A DNA stretch of 64,000 nucleotides from Shewanella inventionis (GCF_014641855.1 NZ_BMII01000027.1:1-64000); one strand, 5' to 3'; positions 18,215-27,920 are shown, counted from the stretch's first letter. Notes: a model not told the origin generated them from the letters alone. Translations and numbers: made by a program.

Positions 18215-19042
18215 TTATTGGACTTGAGATGCAAAGTATCGTTGGTAGAGTGTTTGATAATGGCCAGATGCTTTTAATTGATCAAATGCGTGTTGCCATT
18301 GTGCGATGGTTTCATCATTGGTGTCGTTTGAAAAGGCAATATACAAAGTTGAGTCATAAAGTTTAATGGGTGTTTTCTCTATGGTGTTTACATCAATATT
18401 GGCTGCTTTGGCCAAAAATGGCATCACCAGTTCGCTCATTGGGGCAACATCAACCCGTCCATGATTGAGCATTTTCAATGATTGGATTTGCGATTTGTCG
18501 GTACTTAAATTTGAGAATTCATTCGTTTCTAAATAGGTGTGGTCGGCATTACCTTGTACCACGCCAATTTTAGAGACGCGCTTTAAATCGGTTAACTCTT
18601 TTAATGTTAGCCCTGAGTTACGTTTTTGATAAAAATACACACCACTAGTGATAATTGGGCCTACCCATTTCATGTCGTTTTCTCGCTCAGGCCTTTTTGC
18701 GATAACAAATAATGCCGTTTTGGGCTGTGTTTTTAAGTTCTGAAATGCACGATTAAATGGGAGTAGTTCGATATTGGCTTGCATTCCACTGATTTGAGCC
18801 ATGCCTTTAACGAGTTCAACAGAGAAGCCCGTTAACTGAGCATTTTGTTGATAACTAAAAGGATGTAATGAATGGGTAATAAAGCGGATGTGTCCATCTG
18901 CTTGAGCAAATGCAGGTGAAGGCATCAAGGCTAGCGTTAGTATAAGCACTAACATAACCGCTGAGGTTAACGACGATATTAACGCGTCGAGGCAGTTACA
19001 TTTAGGTATGTACACTGACATGTTCACTAAAGGAAGTTTCAC
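18215..19042 (-). CDS. Periplasmic substrate-binding protein (SBP_bac_3 type), orphan
   Basis: The 275-residue product has a signal region ending in PSPAFAQA (cleavage about residue 46) and an extracellular solute-binding family 3 fold: the HPFSYQQNAQLTGFSVELVKGMAQ entry segment, the KRVSKIGVVQGNADHTYLE hinge and a C-terminal HAFDQLKASGHYQTLYQRYF. Such proteins bind amino acids or feed signalling. No ABC permease or ATPase gene is adjacent. The GTG at 19042 has AGGAAA upstream; a later ATG at 19021 lacks a ribosome site. It lies in the pepA-holC gap. Confidence 0.8.
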   Translation of the reverse strand: MKLPLVNMSVYIPKCNCLDALISSLTSAVMLVLILTLALMPSPAFAQADGHIRFITHSLHPFSYQQNAQLTGFSVELVKGMAQISGMQANIELLPFNRAFQNLKTQPKTALFVIAKRPERENDMKWVGPIITSGVYFYQKRNSGLTLKELTDLKRVSKIGVVQGNADHTYLETNEFSNLSTDKSQIQSLKMLNHGRVDVAPMSELVMPFLAKAANIDVNTIEKTPIKLYDSTLYIAFSNDTNDETIAQWQHAFDQLKASGHYQTLYQRYFASQVQ

Positions 19043-19236
19043 TTAATCATTTCCTGAGTTGTCAGTTTTGTATTTGGATTAAGCGATACCATGCAATCAA
19101 ATCCTTGTGATCGTTAAGCTCTGTTAGTGAATGGTTAGAGATAATTTAATGTGCTCTTAGCTTATACTGATTAATCTTGCTGTTCAATATTTAAGCTTGT
19201 TTGGGGTGTAAAACATAATTATTGGAAATGGTATAA

Positions 19237-19265
19237 AAAAGGGTAAAGCAGCGCTTTACCCTTTT
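19237..19265 (-). terminator. Terminator of pepA
   Basis: A 13-bp perfect stem AAAAGGGTAAAGC/GCTTTACCCTTTT with a 3-nt loop; on the minus strand a T-run follows. A half-copy of the ATACCAATTCCA-type repeat abuts its distal side. Confidence 0.9.
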
Positions 19266-19285
19266 AATGTGCGTTTAATTACAGA

Positions 19286-20794
19286 TTATTCGCTAATATC
19301 GACACCAGCGCGATTAATTAAGAATTGGCTTAAAATAGGAACAGGGCGGCCAGTTGAACCTTTATTGGCGCCACTATTCCAAGCGGTACCTGCTACGTCT
19401 AAATGTGCCCAGTTGTACTTTTTAGCAAAGCGAGACAAGAAACACGCCGCCGTAATAGAACCCGCAGGACGACCACCAAGGTTAGTCATGTCGGCAAATG
19501 GGCTGTCTAGCATGTCTTGGTATTCATCCCACAATGGCATACGCCATGCACGGTCGCCACTTTGCTCACCCGCATTAAGTAACTCATGTGCAAGTGGGTT
19601 GTGAGAACTAAATAAACCTGAAGCATGTTTACCAAGAGCAATAACACACGCACCTGTTAGGGTTGCTGTGTCGATAACTAACTCTGGGTCAAAGCGTTCA
19701 ACATAGGTTAATACGTCACATAACACTAAACGGCCTTCAGCGTCGGTGTTAAGTACTTCAACGGTTTGGCCAGACATGGTAGTTAAAATGTCACCAGGGC
19801 GATATGCATTGCCAGATGGCATGTTTTCGCAACCAGCTAACACACCAATAACATTGATAGGTAGCTTCATTTCGCACAGTGCTTTCATAGTGCCAATGAC
19901 ACCTGCAGCGCCGCCCATGTCGTATTTCATTTCATCCATGGCTTCGCCAGGTTTTAATGAAATGCCGCCTGAGTCAAAGGTTAATCCTTTACCGACAAGT
20001 ACGATGGGTTTCTCGGTGCTGTTAACTGCACCTTGATATTCCATCACTGTCATGATCGATTCGTTGCTGCTCGCACGGCCGACTGCAAGGTATGAGTTCA
20101 TGCCCAATTTGGCCATTTGCTCTTCGCCTACGGTAGTCACTTTAAGGTTTTCGTACACTTCTGCCATTTGGCGAGCTTGAGACGCTAAATATGCTGGGTT
20201 ACAAATGTTAGGCGGCATGTTGGCCACATCACGACACAGATGCATACCCGCAGAAACAGATGCGCCATGTTCAATTGCGCGTTCGCCAATTGTGAGCTCA
20301 CGGCGTGTTGGTACATTAAATACCATTTTGCGCAATGGTCGGCGAGTTTCACCCTTGCGGGTTTTTAAGGCGTCAAATGAATACAAGCTGTTTTGAGTCG
20401 TTTCAACGGCTTGGCGTACTTTCCAATAGGTGTCGCGGCCTTTGACATGCAGCTCAGTTAAGAAGCATACTGCTTCCATTGAGCCTGTTTCGTTCAACGT
20501 ACTAATGGTTTTTGTGATGATTTGTTTGTATTGGCGCTCGTCTAACTCACGCTCTTTACCACAGCCAACCAATAACACGCGCTCACTCAATACGTTTGGT
20601 ACATGATGCAATAGCAGCATTTGTCCTGGTTTACCTTCAAGGTCACCACGACGTAGTAGGTTACTGATGTAACCTTCACTGATTTTGTCCAATTGCTCTG
20701 CGATACCAGATAAACGGCGAGGTTCGTAAACGCCAACGACGATACACGCTGAACGTTGTTTTTCGGGGCTGCCGCTCTTTACGCTAAACTCCAT
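19286..20794 (-). CDS. pepA: Leucyl aminopeptidase PepA (M17)
   Basis: PepA is a manganese/zinc-dependent cytosolic aminopeptidase, which in E. coli also binds DNA at cer and carAB sites. The 502-residue product starts [14 protein letters not shown] as the E. coli protein does. The ATG at 20794 has GGAG five bases upstream, so the longer GTG start at 20800 is rejected. Metal and catalytic motifs: [14 protein letters not shown] (about residues 260-273), [10 protein letters not shown] and [10 protein letters not shown] (about residues 343-352). It diverges from lptF with 273 bases between, a conserved arrangement. Confidence 0.96.
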   Translation of the reverse strand: MEFSVKSGSPEKQRSACIVVGVYEPRRLSGIAEQLDKISEGYISNLLRRGDLEGKPGQMLLLHHVPNVLSERVLLVGCGKERELDERQYKQIITKTISTLNETGSMEAVCFLTELHVKGRDTYWKVRQAVETTQNSLYSFDALKTRKGETRRPLRKMVFNVPTRRELTIGERAIEHGASVSAGMHLCRDVANMPPNICNPAYLASQARQMAEVYENLKVTTVGEEQMAKLGMNSYLAVGRASSNESIMTVMEYQGAVNSTEKPIVLVGKGLTFDSGGISLKPGEAMDEMKYDMGGAAGVIGTMKALCEMKLPINVIGVLAGCENMPSGNAYRPGDILTTMSGQTVEVLNTDAEGRLVLCDVLTYVERFDPELVIDTATLTGACVIALGKHASGLFSSHNPLAHELLNAGEQSGDRAWRMPLWDEYQDMLDSPFADMTNLGGRPAGSITAACFLSRFAKKYNWAHLDVAGTAWNSGANKGSTGRPVPILSQFLINRAGVDISE

Positions 20795-21067
20795 GAGCAC
20801 TCCTAGATTCTTAAAGACAAATTTTTATATTTATTAGATAATGTTTGCATTAGGCCATCTGGCATATAATCAACGAAAAGGTGTTAACTGTTTGGGATTA
20901 TTAACTAAAAAAAGGCAAAATTTGACAGCCAAAATAAATGTTAACCAAGACCCCAATGCACCTTCCGCGCTGGTCAGAAAACTAGCAAAACTGCTGAAAG
21001 TAGACAGTTTACATGAAAGTTGCTCTGATACCAGTAAAAAGATAAGTTTAGCCACCGGATCCTACTT

Positions 21068-22180
21068 GTGATTGTATTTAGATACCTGATTGGTGAAGTT
21101 TTAAAAGCGCAATTTGCAGTACTAATCGTACTGTTAACTATTTTTATCAGTCAGCAATTTGTGCGCGTGCTAGCAGACGCTTCTGACGGCGAATTTCCTG
21201 CTTCTTTAGTCATAACACTGTTGGGGCTGAATTTGCCTCAATTAACAGTATTAGTATTACCCTTGAGTTTCTTTTTGGCCATTTTATTGGCCCACGGGCG
21301 CATGTATGCCGAAAATGAAATGGTGGTACTGCATGGGGTTGGGGTGAGCGAATGGTATGTTACGCGTGTAACCCTATTAGTGGCTTTTGCCAACTTGTTC
21401 TTTACTGCTTATTTGTCGGTATATGTGGGGCCTTGGGCCGAAGAGCGTCAAAATCAAGTATTAGAAAAAGCCCAGTCTGAAGCCGGACTCGCTGCATTAA
21501 CTCAAGGGCGGTTCCAGGCCAGCCCAAATGGCCGTGCAGTGTTGTTTGTTGAACGCATAAATAAAGACAATACCCTTAATAACGTGTTTGTTGCTCAGCT
21601 TCCCGATCCTGAAGACGAAGACGGCCTAACTAATATTGTGGTTGCCCAACAAGGTCGAGTAATAGAGGACAATATTGGTAGCCAACAATTGCAGCTTGAA
21701 AAAGGCGTACGTTATCAAGGAAGCCCAAAATCACTTGATATTCAGGTTATTGAGTTTGGTGGTTATAAGATGGAAATCAAGGAGCAGGAGGTCGATGAGC
21801 GTCGACGTAAGTTGTCTGCTCTGCCAGTAGAGCAGTTATTGGCAACGCCTGGCCCAGAAGCCGCAGCAGAATTTCAATGGCGGTTGGCTATCCCTATTGC
21901 GATCCCGTTAATGACATTAATTGCGGTGCCATTGGCTCGGGTTAATGTTCGTCAAGGTAAATTTGCCAAAATGTTCCCGGCCATTTTATTGTACTTAGGT
22001 TATTTTGGGTTGATGGTCGCGGGGCGTAAAGCATTACAAGACGAGGTTGTGCCTCAGTATTTAGGTATGTGGTGGATCCACGCCTGTGCATTGATTTTAG
22101 GCTTGTTATTACTAATTAAAGAGCGACCATCAGGTAAAAAATTACTGGGCTTATTTAAACGTAAGCAGGTGGCTGCATGA
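21068..22180 (+). CDS. lptF: LPS export ABC transporter permease LptF
   Basis: This is an inner-membrane permease of the LptB2FG transporter that extracts lipopolysaccharide and passes it to LptC. The 370-residue product begins at a GTG (IVFRYLIGEVLKAQF) with three N-terminal membrane segments, a periplasmic beta-jellyroll domain (about residues 135-260) and three C-terminal membrane segments, as expected. A KxxFxRxxVxx-type start is the family hallmark. The stop overlaps the lptG start by four bases (ATGA), so the two are translationally coupled. Confidence 0.95.
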   Translation: MIVFRYLIGEVLKAQFAVLIVLLTIFISQQFVRVLADASDGEFPASLVITLLGLNLPQLTVLVLPLSFFLAILLAHGRMYAENEMVVLHGVGVSEWYVTRVTLLVAFANLFFTAYLSVYVGPWAEERQNQVLEKAQSEAGLAALTQGRFQASPNGRAVLFVERINKDNTLNNVFVAQLPDPEDEDGLTNIVVAQQGRVIEDNIGSQQLQLEKGVRYQGSPKSLDIQVIEFGGYKMEIKEQEVDERRRKLSALPVEQLLATPGPEAAAEFQWRLAIPIAIPLMTLIAVPLARVNVRQGKFAKMFPAILLYLGYFGLMVAGRKALQDEVVPQYLGMWWIHACALILGLLLLIKERPSGKKLLGLFKRKQVAA

Positions 22181-23235
22181 GAATTTTAGATTTTTATATT
22201 GCTCGTGTCATTGTGAGCACGTCTGCGTTATGTTTGCTTATTTTAACTGGTTTGTCGGGCATTATTAAATGGGTTGATCAGTTACGTGTAGTGGGGCGTG
22301 GCAGTTACACGTTAATTGATGCGGGCATTTACGTTTTATTTTTAGTTCCTCGTGATGTTGAAATGTTTTTCCCTATGGCGGTATTACTTGGCGCCTTAAT
22401 TGGCATGGGGATGCTGGCCTCTAATTCTGAATTAGTGGTGATGCAGGCATCCGGTATGTCGCGTTTACAGATCACTCAATCGGCAATGAAAACAGCGATC
22501 CCACTCATGATCATGGTGATGGTTTTGGGTGAGTGGGGCGCCCCCGCAGCAGAAAAAAGTGCTAAAGAGTTACAGGCCGTTAAAGTGTCTGGTGGCAGTT
22601 TGATTAAGTCTCATCGTGGGATTTGGGCAAAAGACGGTGATATGTTTGTTAATATTGGCGAAGTTCAAAGCATTGATATGCTTAATAATGTCAGTCTATA
22701 CCGTTTTGATGATGAGTTAGCTTTAACTGATGTTACTCATGCCAATAAAGCGATTTTTATTGATGATGTTTGGCAGCTCTCTGGTGTTGTGACGACTTAT
22801 GTTCAAGATGAGCGAGTAATAAGAGAACATCTTGATAAAGATACTTGGACATCGTCACTAACACCAGACAAGCTAAGTGTGGTGTCTGTTAAGCCTGAGT
22901 CGTTGTCTATTAGAGGCTTACTGGATTATTTAGATTATTTAGAGGTGAATGAACAAGACTCAAGCCGATATGAACTAGCGCTATGGCGTAAGATTATGCA
23001 GCCTGTCACTGTTGCTGTGATGATGTTAGTGGCCTTGTCGTTTGTGTTTGGCCCATTACGTACGGTAACCATGGGGGCGAGGGTATTATTGGGGGTTGTC
23101 GCTGGATTTAGTTTTTATATTAGCAATCAAATTTTTGGCCCAATGAGTATTGTGTATGAATTACCTGCGTTTGTGGGTGCAGTGACACCGAGTATTTTAT
23201 TTACCATTTTGGCGATGCATTATATTCGTAAATAA
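22177..23235 (+). CDS. lptG: LPS export ABC transporter permease LptG
   Basis: Partner permease of LptF. The 352-residue product has the same topology: membrane helices within residues 10-125, a jellyroll domain (about residues 135-255) and C-terminal helices (IMQPVTVAVMMLVALSFVFGPLR and GVVAGFSFYISNQIFGPMSIVY). The start overlaps the lptF stop. A strong terminator follows within 50 bases, so the operon is lptFG only. Confidence 0.95.
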   Translation: MRILDFYIARVIVSTSALCLLILTGLSGIIKWVDQLRVVGRGSYTLIDAGIYVLFLVPRDVEMFFPMAVLLGALIGMGMLASNSELVVMQASGMSRLQITQSAMKTAIPLMIMVMVLGEWGAPAAEKSAKELQAVKVSGGSLIKSHRGIWAKDGDMFVNIGEVQSIDMLNNVSLYRFDDELALTDVTHANKAIFIDDVWQLSGVVTTYVQDERVIREHLDKDTWTSSLTPDKLSVVSVKPESLSIRGLLDYLDYLEVNEQDSSRYELALWRKIMQPVTVAVMMLVALSFVFGPLRTVTMGARVLLGVVAGFSFYISNQIFGPMSIVYELPAFVGAVTPSILFTILAMHYIRK

Positions 23236-23250
23236 TGGTTAAGCGATAAA

Positions 23251-23283
23251 AAAAACGGCAACTCAGAGGGGTTGCCGTTTTTG
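23251..23283. terminator. Bidirectional terminator between lptG and the RDD gene
   Basis: A 12-bp stem AAAAACGGCAAC/GTTGCCGTTTTT with an 8-nt loop lies between convergent genes. Confidence 0.9.
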
Positions 23284-23296
23284 TTGCTGAGTTAAA

Positions 23297-23806
23297 TTAA
23301 GCGCCGTGCCAATTGCGCATTTGATTGGCTTCTACCGATAGCACCACCACTTCTGAGCGGGTCATTTTATCTTGCAGGGCAAGTTTGTCGCTATTGATTA
23401 AAATCCACAGATTACCTACACCTAACAATGACCACACTATGCGAGCGCAAGCTGTGATAAAGCTGAGGTTTTGCCCATTAGGATGTTGAACCTTTAAGCG
23501 CCATGCCCTCATGCCTAGGGTTTGTCCGCCTCGGCTCCAGAATATGGCATAAAAACCGCAAACGCATATCACTAACCATAATTGATAAAAACCTTTATAT
23601 AATGGAGTGCCTAGCAGCGCATCTGAGATATGCTCAAAGCTGTTCATTTGGACAAGTCCTGCGCTATAAAATCCAAAAAAAATGCCGAAACCAAGTGCAC
23701 CGGCACACATACCTACCGCCACAGCAAGCATGAAATCGTAGACAATTGCACCAAACCGGCGAACAAAACTGGCTCGAGGAAAATTGGCGTGTTCAGTGTT
23801 TAACAT
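23297..23806 (-). CDS. RDD family membrane protein
   Basis: The 169-residue product starts with a charged stretch that includes ASFVRRFGAIVYDFMLAVAVG, the R-x-x-A-x-x-x-D pattern that names the RDD family, and has three to four membrane segments. SRGGQTLGMRAWRLKVQ (about residues 110-126) is the second conserved segment. Members are inner-membrane proteins, some implicated in sodium/proton exchange; the role here is unknown. It converges with lptG. Confidence 0.9.
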   Translation of the reverse strand: MLNTEHANFPRASFVRRFGAIVYDFMLAVAVGMCAGALGFGIFFGFYSAGLVQMNSFEHISDALLGTPLYKGFYQLWLVICVCGFYAIFWSRGGQTLGMRAWRLKVQHPNGQNLSFITACARIVWSLLGVGNLWILINSDKLALQDKMTRSEVVVLSVEANQMRNWHGA

Positions 23807-23832
23807 TGGTATTCCTTTAAACAGATACTGGG

Positions 23833-24087
23833 TTAAATTTCATCGTCTTCACGAACAAATTTAATGCTGGTGAAACCAAAGCGTGCAAATTCGCTTTTAC
23901 GAAATTCTTTTTCGGCCTTAGCCCCTTTTTTTGAGGTTAATGCTATTTGTTGCTCCATTGCGAGAAATTTTTTTAAATCAATCCCTTCAGCTTCGGCTGC
24001 TGCTTCATAAAGGTCGTGATGTATGTCGTAGCTAAACGGGATCGTTTTTGTTTGACCTTTGAAGGTGTATATCACTTGGCGCGCCAT
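23833..24087 (-). CDS. DUF2960 domain-containing protein
   Basis: The 84-residue soluble protein (MARQVIYTFKGQTKTIPFSYDIHHDLYEAAAEAEGIDLKKFL, then a lysine-rich segment and FARFGFTSIKFVREDDE) matches the small DUF2960 family of Shewanella, Vibrio and relatives. No function is known. It lies 26 bases upstream of the RDD gene in the same direction, so the two may be cotranscribed. Confidence 0.85.
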   Translation of the reverse strand: MARQVIYTFKGQTKTIPFSYDIHHDLYEAAAEAEGIDLKKFLAMEQQIALTSKKGAKAEKEFRKSEFARFGFTSIKFVREDDEI

Positions 24088-24280
24088 GGCGAACTCCTAA
24101 CATTATTGTAAAGCATTGAATAAGGGGTCATGCCTTGGTGTTAGTGATAAGGCGGTACAGTCCCCAACGGCAAGAGTGAAGCGGTTCCATCTTGCGTGTA
24201 GGTAATAATTGTCCCATGTTAAGTGGCCTAACGCCAAGCAGATTGATAATTTATTAGCTTAACTGTTTATGCTTATTAGC

Positions 24281-24790
24281 TTAGCATTGAGTCATTTGGC
24301 GTTGTAAGTCTAAATATAAATAGCAAGCATCTGCAGGGTAGCTGGTAAGCGATTGGGTTAATTTTTTTGATGTTTCATGTGGCTTAAATCCTTGTTGCTG
24401 CCAGTAAGTGTTGGCACCTTGGACTGCAACAAGACCGACACCTTCAATATTTAATTTATGCGCCTGATTAAGTATGTGGGTAATGAGTTGTTTGCCTATT
24501 CCCATACCTTGCGCTTTTGGTGAAATGGCCATGTCATGTAAGTACCAACTAGAAGATGCTTGTAATGATATTTCGCTATCCAGTGAAGGTGCATCACCTC
24601 GTAACCATGGGTGTACTAGGGCATAGGCTAATACTTGCTGTTTTTGTTCAACGACTAGGCACGTTGAAGGAGACGCTTGCCATTTACTTTGCATTACAGC
24701 TAAAGACTCTGGCGTTAAGTCAAGATAACATTGAGCCTGAATTGCCATTATGCTTGGCCAGTCGGTTGGGCAAATCGGACGTATAAGCAT
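24281..24790 (-). CDS. GNAT family N-acetyltransferase
   Basis: The 169-residue product has the GNAT fold: a first segment IRPICPTDWPSIMAIQAQCY, a YLHDMAISPKAQGMGIGKQLITHIL segment (about residues 88-112) with the acetyl-CoA-binding Q-x-x-G-x-G, and the late NTYWQQQGF motif where a Tyr often donates a proton. The acceptor is unknown. The gene is preceded by the region with a decayed palindromic repeat. Confidence 0.9.
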   Translation of the reverse strand: MLIRPICPTDWPSIMAIQAQCYLDLTPESLAVMQSKWQASPSTCLVVEQKQQVLAYALVHPWLRGDAPSLDSEISLQASSSWYLHDMAISPKAQGMGIGKQLITHILNQAHKLNIEGVGLVAVQGANTYWQQQGFKPHETSKKLTQSLTSYPADACYLYLDLQRQMTQC

Positions 24791-24835
24791 ATTAATAATC
24801 AGTTACTTTGGTTTATTCGAGCTGCGATTATACTT

Positions 24836-24960
24836 GGGTCTGTTGGTCTTTGCAGGTTGAATCTTGTGCGAGTTTAAAAGCGTTTATCTTTTGCCGCAAT
24901 GCTTCGCGATCTAGGCCCTAATATGCTTACATAAAAAACATGTTCAACCTGATCTGCTGG
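24836..24960 (+). repeat. Decayed copy of the glycosylase-gene MITE
   Basis: From GGGTCTGTTGGTCTTTGCAGGTTGAATC on, about 55 bases align with the left end of the element at 2561-2615 with roughly 80 percent identity by eye. No matching right end was found, so the copy looks truncated. The following bases up to 25044 contain a short frame ending LLLLVVALKVSSVDDW that could be a gene remnant; I could not assign it. Confidence 0.55.
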
Positions 24961-25179
24961 CGGCGGTTATTGGCTTGGTGTTATTACTGCTTGTTGTCGC
25001 GTTAAAGGTGAGTAGCGTTGATGACTGGTAAAATTAACCAATAACATGTTGTTAAACAAAACCCTAAGTTAGCAAGCACTAACTAAATATCTACACGTTT
25101 ATCTATGCTACAGTGCTATGTTTTACTCATATGCTTTAGCTGGCTAATGCTATTTATTGTTAGAAGGAACATCAACACA

Positions 25180-25752
25180 ATGGCAATCCATTTACCTTTT
25201 TTGTCTACAAGAGCAGTTTATATATCGTTATTAAGTGTGCTTGCTTGCCCATCTTTTATGGCAACGGCGGGTATTGAGGCATTTAAGCCTGGCACCGTCA
25301 TTAAAGATTATGGCAAGGTTGCACAAGTGAATAGCAGCTTAGTGATCCCCAAAGGGATGAAGTTTAAAGTGGCTTTTGATTTAGGTACAGCCGCTAAACC
25401 TGGTGAGTTAAACCGCAGTATTGATACCCTGGCGCGTTTTATTAATATGCACGTGGCTGCTGGGGTAAAATTAGAAGACATATCTCTGGCAATGGTTGTG
25501 CATGGACAAGCTGCAAGTGATATGACCCAGACCAGATATTATCAAATGTTAAATGCCAATAAGCATAATGCCAATGCTGACCTCGTTGCTCAGCTAGTAA
25601 AGCAAGGTGTAAAGTTTTATGTATGTGGTCAAACTGCGGCTTACTACGGCATCACGTCTGAAGAATTGCTTCCTGGTGTTGATATGGCGCTATCGGCATT
25701 GACTGCCCATGCGATATTAGCTCAAGAAGGTTATAGCGTTAACCCTTTCTAA
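25180..25752 (+). CDS. DsrE/F-like family protein, secreted
   Basis: The 190-residue product from the ATG at 25180 has a signal peptide (SLLSVLACPSFMATAG) followed by a DsrE-type fold: FKVAFDLGTAAKPGELNRSIDTLARFINMHVAAG, VVHGQAASDM and a late FYVCGQTAAYYG containing the single cysteine of this class. DsrE proteins elsewhere transfer sulfur; secreted versions are uncharacterised. The frame is open to 25105, but AGAAGGA precedes the later ATG. It converges with the binding protein gene at 25769. Confidence 0.8.
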   Translation: MAIHLPFLSTRAVYISLLSVLACPSFMATAGIEAFKPGTVIKDYGKVAQVNSSLVIPKGMKFKVAFDLGTAAKPGELNRSIDTLARFINMHVAAGVKLEDISLAMVVHGQAASDMTQTRYYQMLNANKHNANADLVAQLVKQGVKFYVCGQTAAYYGITSEELLPGVDMALSALTAHAILAQEGYSVNPF

Positions 25753-25768
25753 ATCTCAGGTGAGAAAG

Positions 25769-26521
25769 TTATTGGGCTAAATGCTCAAAGACTTCTTGTT
25801 TGGTGTATTTGTCGATAATGCGTTTGATGGTGCCATTTGATTGCAGCTCGTCTATCGCGGCATTAATACGGGGTAACAATGCTGCGTGTTCTTTGCGAAG
25901 GCGCATGACTAACTGACCTTTAGAATGGACGGCCGCTAATGTAATAGGGCTGTTGAGTTGTTTTGCCCAGTACAATGCGGGTAAGTCACCTGATATAGCT
26001 GCTTTTACTCTGTCTTTATACAGTGCTTTTATGAGCTCGCGCTCTGAGATGAAATCTACCCGGGTGAAATTTGCGTCATCATGATACAAATATCCCCTAA
26101 CGGTGCCTATTTCTTTGCCTTTGAGTTGGTCGATATTTTGCCAGTTTTTGGCATGTTCATCTAAAGTAATAATATTCTCTTGGATGATAAGAAGCGGCGA
26201 TGATTGGACAAATAGTTCGCCTAAATCGTCATTTGGAAACCAACTTGGGCTAACAAAATCGAAGTCTAATAAACCATTGCCTAATGCATGGTTGGTTCGT
26301 TTGGGAGGAAAGTTATGTTTTTCAATTTTGATGTTTGCGGTGGCAAGTATAAGTGGCACTAGCTCACCTAAAATGCCTGGATTATCAGGAGAGTGAGCAA
26401 TGTAATAAGGAACCCAATTACTTGAGCCGTTGACATTGTATTTGAGGACCGTTTCAGCTTTGACCGGTGAGCAAAAAGAGCACAATACGAAATAAATTAC
26501 AGCAATAATGCATCTTTTCAT
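25769..26521 (-). CDS. Periplasmic substrate-binding protein (SBP_bac_3 type), orphan
   Basis: The 250-residue product has a short signal peptide (IIAVIYFVLCSFCSPVKA, cleavage about residue 22), the GILGELVPLILATANIKIE entry strand-helix, a LKGKEIGTVRGYLYHDD hinge and a final helix INAAIDELQSNGTIKRIIDKY, the usual end of family 3 binding proteins. The ligand is unknown and there is no transporter nearby. It belongs to the same broad family as the one at 18215-19042 but is not closely similar to it. Confidence 0.8.
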   Translation of the reverse strand: MKRCIIAVIYFVLCSFCSPVKAETVLKYNVNGSSNWVPYYIAHSPDNPGILGELVPLILATANIKIEKHNFPPKRTNHALGNGLLDFDFVSPSWFPNDDLGELFVQSSPLLIIQENIITLDEHAKNWQNIDQLKGKEIGTVRGYLYHDDANFTRVDFISERELIKALYKDRVKAAISGDLPALYWAKQLNSPITLAAVHSKGQLVMRLRKEHAALLPRINAAIDELQSNGTIKRIIDKYTKQEVFEHLAQ

Positions 26522-26577
26522 TGTAGTACCTCAGCATACGCCTACGACGAAATTAAATTGGGTTTTGTCAATCATAC

Positions 26578-27222
26578 CTAATATTGTTCAAGACACAGTA
26601 AACACAAACTAGAATGTTGGTTATTTGGCCTTAATGTATATGTTTTGTGGTGTTTGATTAAGGTGGTTTTCTTGTTTCCCTGGCTCAGTAACATTCCCTG
26701 TTTAAGTGCAAGTGCTGCAACGAGCGTTTCATCCCCACGTATGTACATTGAAATAGGCTTAATAATCACGTCATCTACGATGTGTTGTTCGAACTCTTTT
26801 TTAGCGATGATAAGGCTTGATTGCCCATCGCTGTCTAGCTTAAGTTTAGCATCTATATCGGTATCTGTGATGATTAGCCAATCTTGTTGCGCTAACTCAA
26901 CTAATAGATTTTTAAGCCCTTCACCGGTTGCTACTGTGCTGTTATTAGCTTGTTGGTATTGATCTGCAATGCAGGTTAATAAGCGCTTTAGTTGCGCCCC
27001 AGCACCCTGACTTCGGGCTTGACGGATCCAGGTTGTTAAATCGTCGGCGACTAACTTAGAAAAGCGTTTTGTTTTTAATGACTCGACCATCCAATTGCAT
27101 AAATAATGGCTTTCTTGTGCTGGGGTTCGAGTCGCCTTGTGTTGTGAAGCTGAGGCGTTAAGAGCCTCTATGCCTGCAAGTGCTAAAGTGAGTAAGGCTT
27201 GGTTATAGGTTTCGGTGGTCAT
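26578..27222 (-). CDS. DUF2913 family protein
   Basis: The 214-residue soluble protein has the family pattern: YNQALLTLALAGIEALN, RTPAQESHYLCNWMVESLKTKRFSKLVADDLTTWIRQARSQGAGAQLKRLL in the N-terminal half, then a KLDSDGQSSLII segment and KPISMYIRGDE. Family members are found in Shewanella and Vibrio with no known function. It stands alone between the binding protein and a lipoprotein gene on the same strand. Confidence 0.8.
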   Translation of the reverse strand: MTTETYNQALLTLALAGIEALNASASQHKATRTPAQESHYLCNWMVESLKTKRFSKLVADDLTTWIRQARSQGAGAQLKRLLTCIADQYQQANNSTVATGEGLKNLLVELAQQDWLIITDTDIDAKLKLDSDGQSSLIIAKKEFEQHIVDDVIIKPISMYIRGDETLVAALALKQGMLLSQGNKKTTLIKHHKTYTLRPNNQHSSLCLLCLEQY

Positions 27223-27344
27223 TAGCGCTAATCAATAATGTAGTTTAAAGGCTAGTTTACCGCGAGGCTGCTAATTGCTAAATAGATATTTTATCTTTGG
27301 GAGTCGGCCAGAGAGTTGTTGGGTGACTCAATGGCCATAAACGA

Positions 27345-27920
27345 TTATTTTTTAGGTGGAAACTGCGCCAATATAGCCACAACGGTTTGATTTATTCCTT
27401 GGGCTTTTTCTTCGCCGCCCTGATCAAAGTGATATTGACTATTACCACGCCAAATTAAGCGTTTGTCTGTTGGGTCTATAATGTCAATTTGAATGGTTTG
27501 TGTTTTAGCGGTGTCGCTGCCAATCGGAATACCTATACTGGTACCAACTCCAATGCCACCACCCGAGCCCCATGTACCTGAACCTAGACCAATTGAGAGC
27601 CCTGAGTCTTTTTCTTTGTCTTGGGTGACAAAGGCGTAATTAACTAGAAAGTCTGGATTTTCTGCCTGGTAAATATAACCTTGGTTAAGTAATGTTTGCT
27701 TGATGTCGTCATTGATTCTGTCGGCTGTGAGTGGGTCGTCAGTTTGCTTTAAGGTTAATTGACTAAAGGTTTTCAAAGTTGAGAAATCATAATTAACATC
27801 ATAATCTTGTTTGGGTTTTGCCGCGCAGGCAGCGAGAATAAATAAGCTAAATATCATGAGTGTTAGGTAGTGCCAGGTTGGGCGGTTTTCCCTTAACACG
27901 AAACGCTTTGATGTTGTCAT
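27345..27920 (-). CDS. DUF4136 domain lipoprotein
   Basis: The 191-residue product has a basic N-terminus and a lipobox (FILAACAAK, Cys32), so it is a predicted lipoprotein. The mature part (YDVNYDFSTLKTFSQL, NPDFLVNY, a glycine-rich GLGSGTWGSGGGIGVG loop and DIIDPTDKRLIWRGNS) fits DUF4136, a beta-rich envelope domain of unknown role. It has its own promoter region upstream. Confidence 0.88.
   Translation of the reverse strand: MTTSKRFVLRENRPTWHYLTLMIFSLFILAACAAKPKQDYDVNYDFSTLKTFSQLTLKQTDDPLTADRINDDIKQTLLNQGYIYQAENPDFLVNYAFVTQDKEKDSGLSIGLGSGTWGSGGGIGVGTSIGIPIGSDTAKTQTIQIDIIDPTDKRLIWRGNSQYHFDQGGEEKAQGINQTVVAILAQFPPKK

Noticed and set aside
20841..21071. 76-codon ORF on the plus strand in the pepA-lptF gap
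   Set aside because: It overlaps the lptF start, has no ribosome site, and its sequence shows no family likeness; the gap more likely holds the two divergent promoters.
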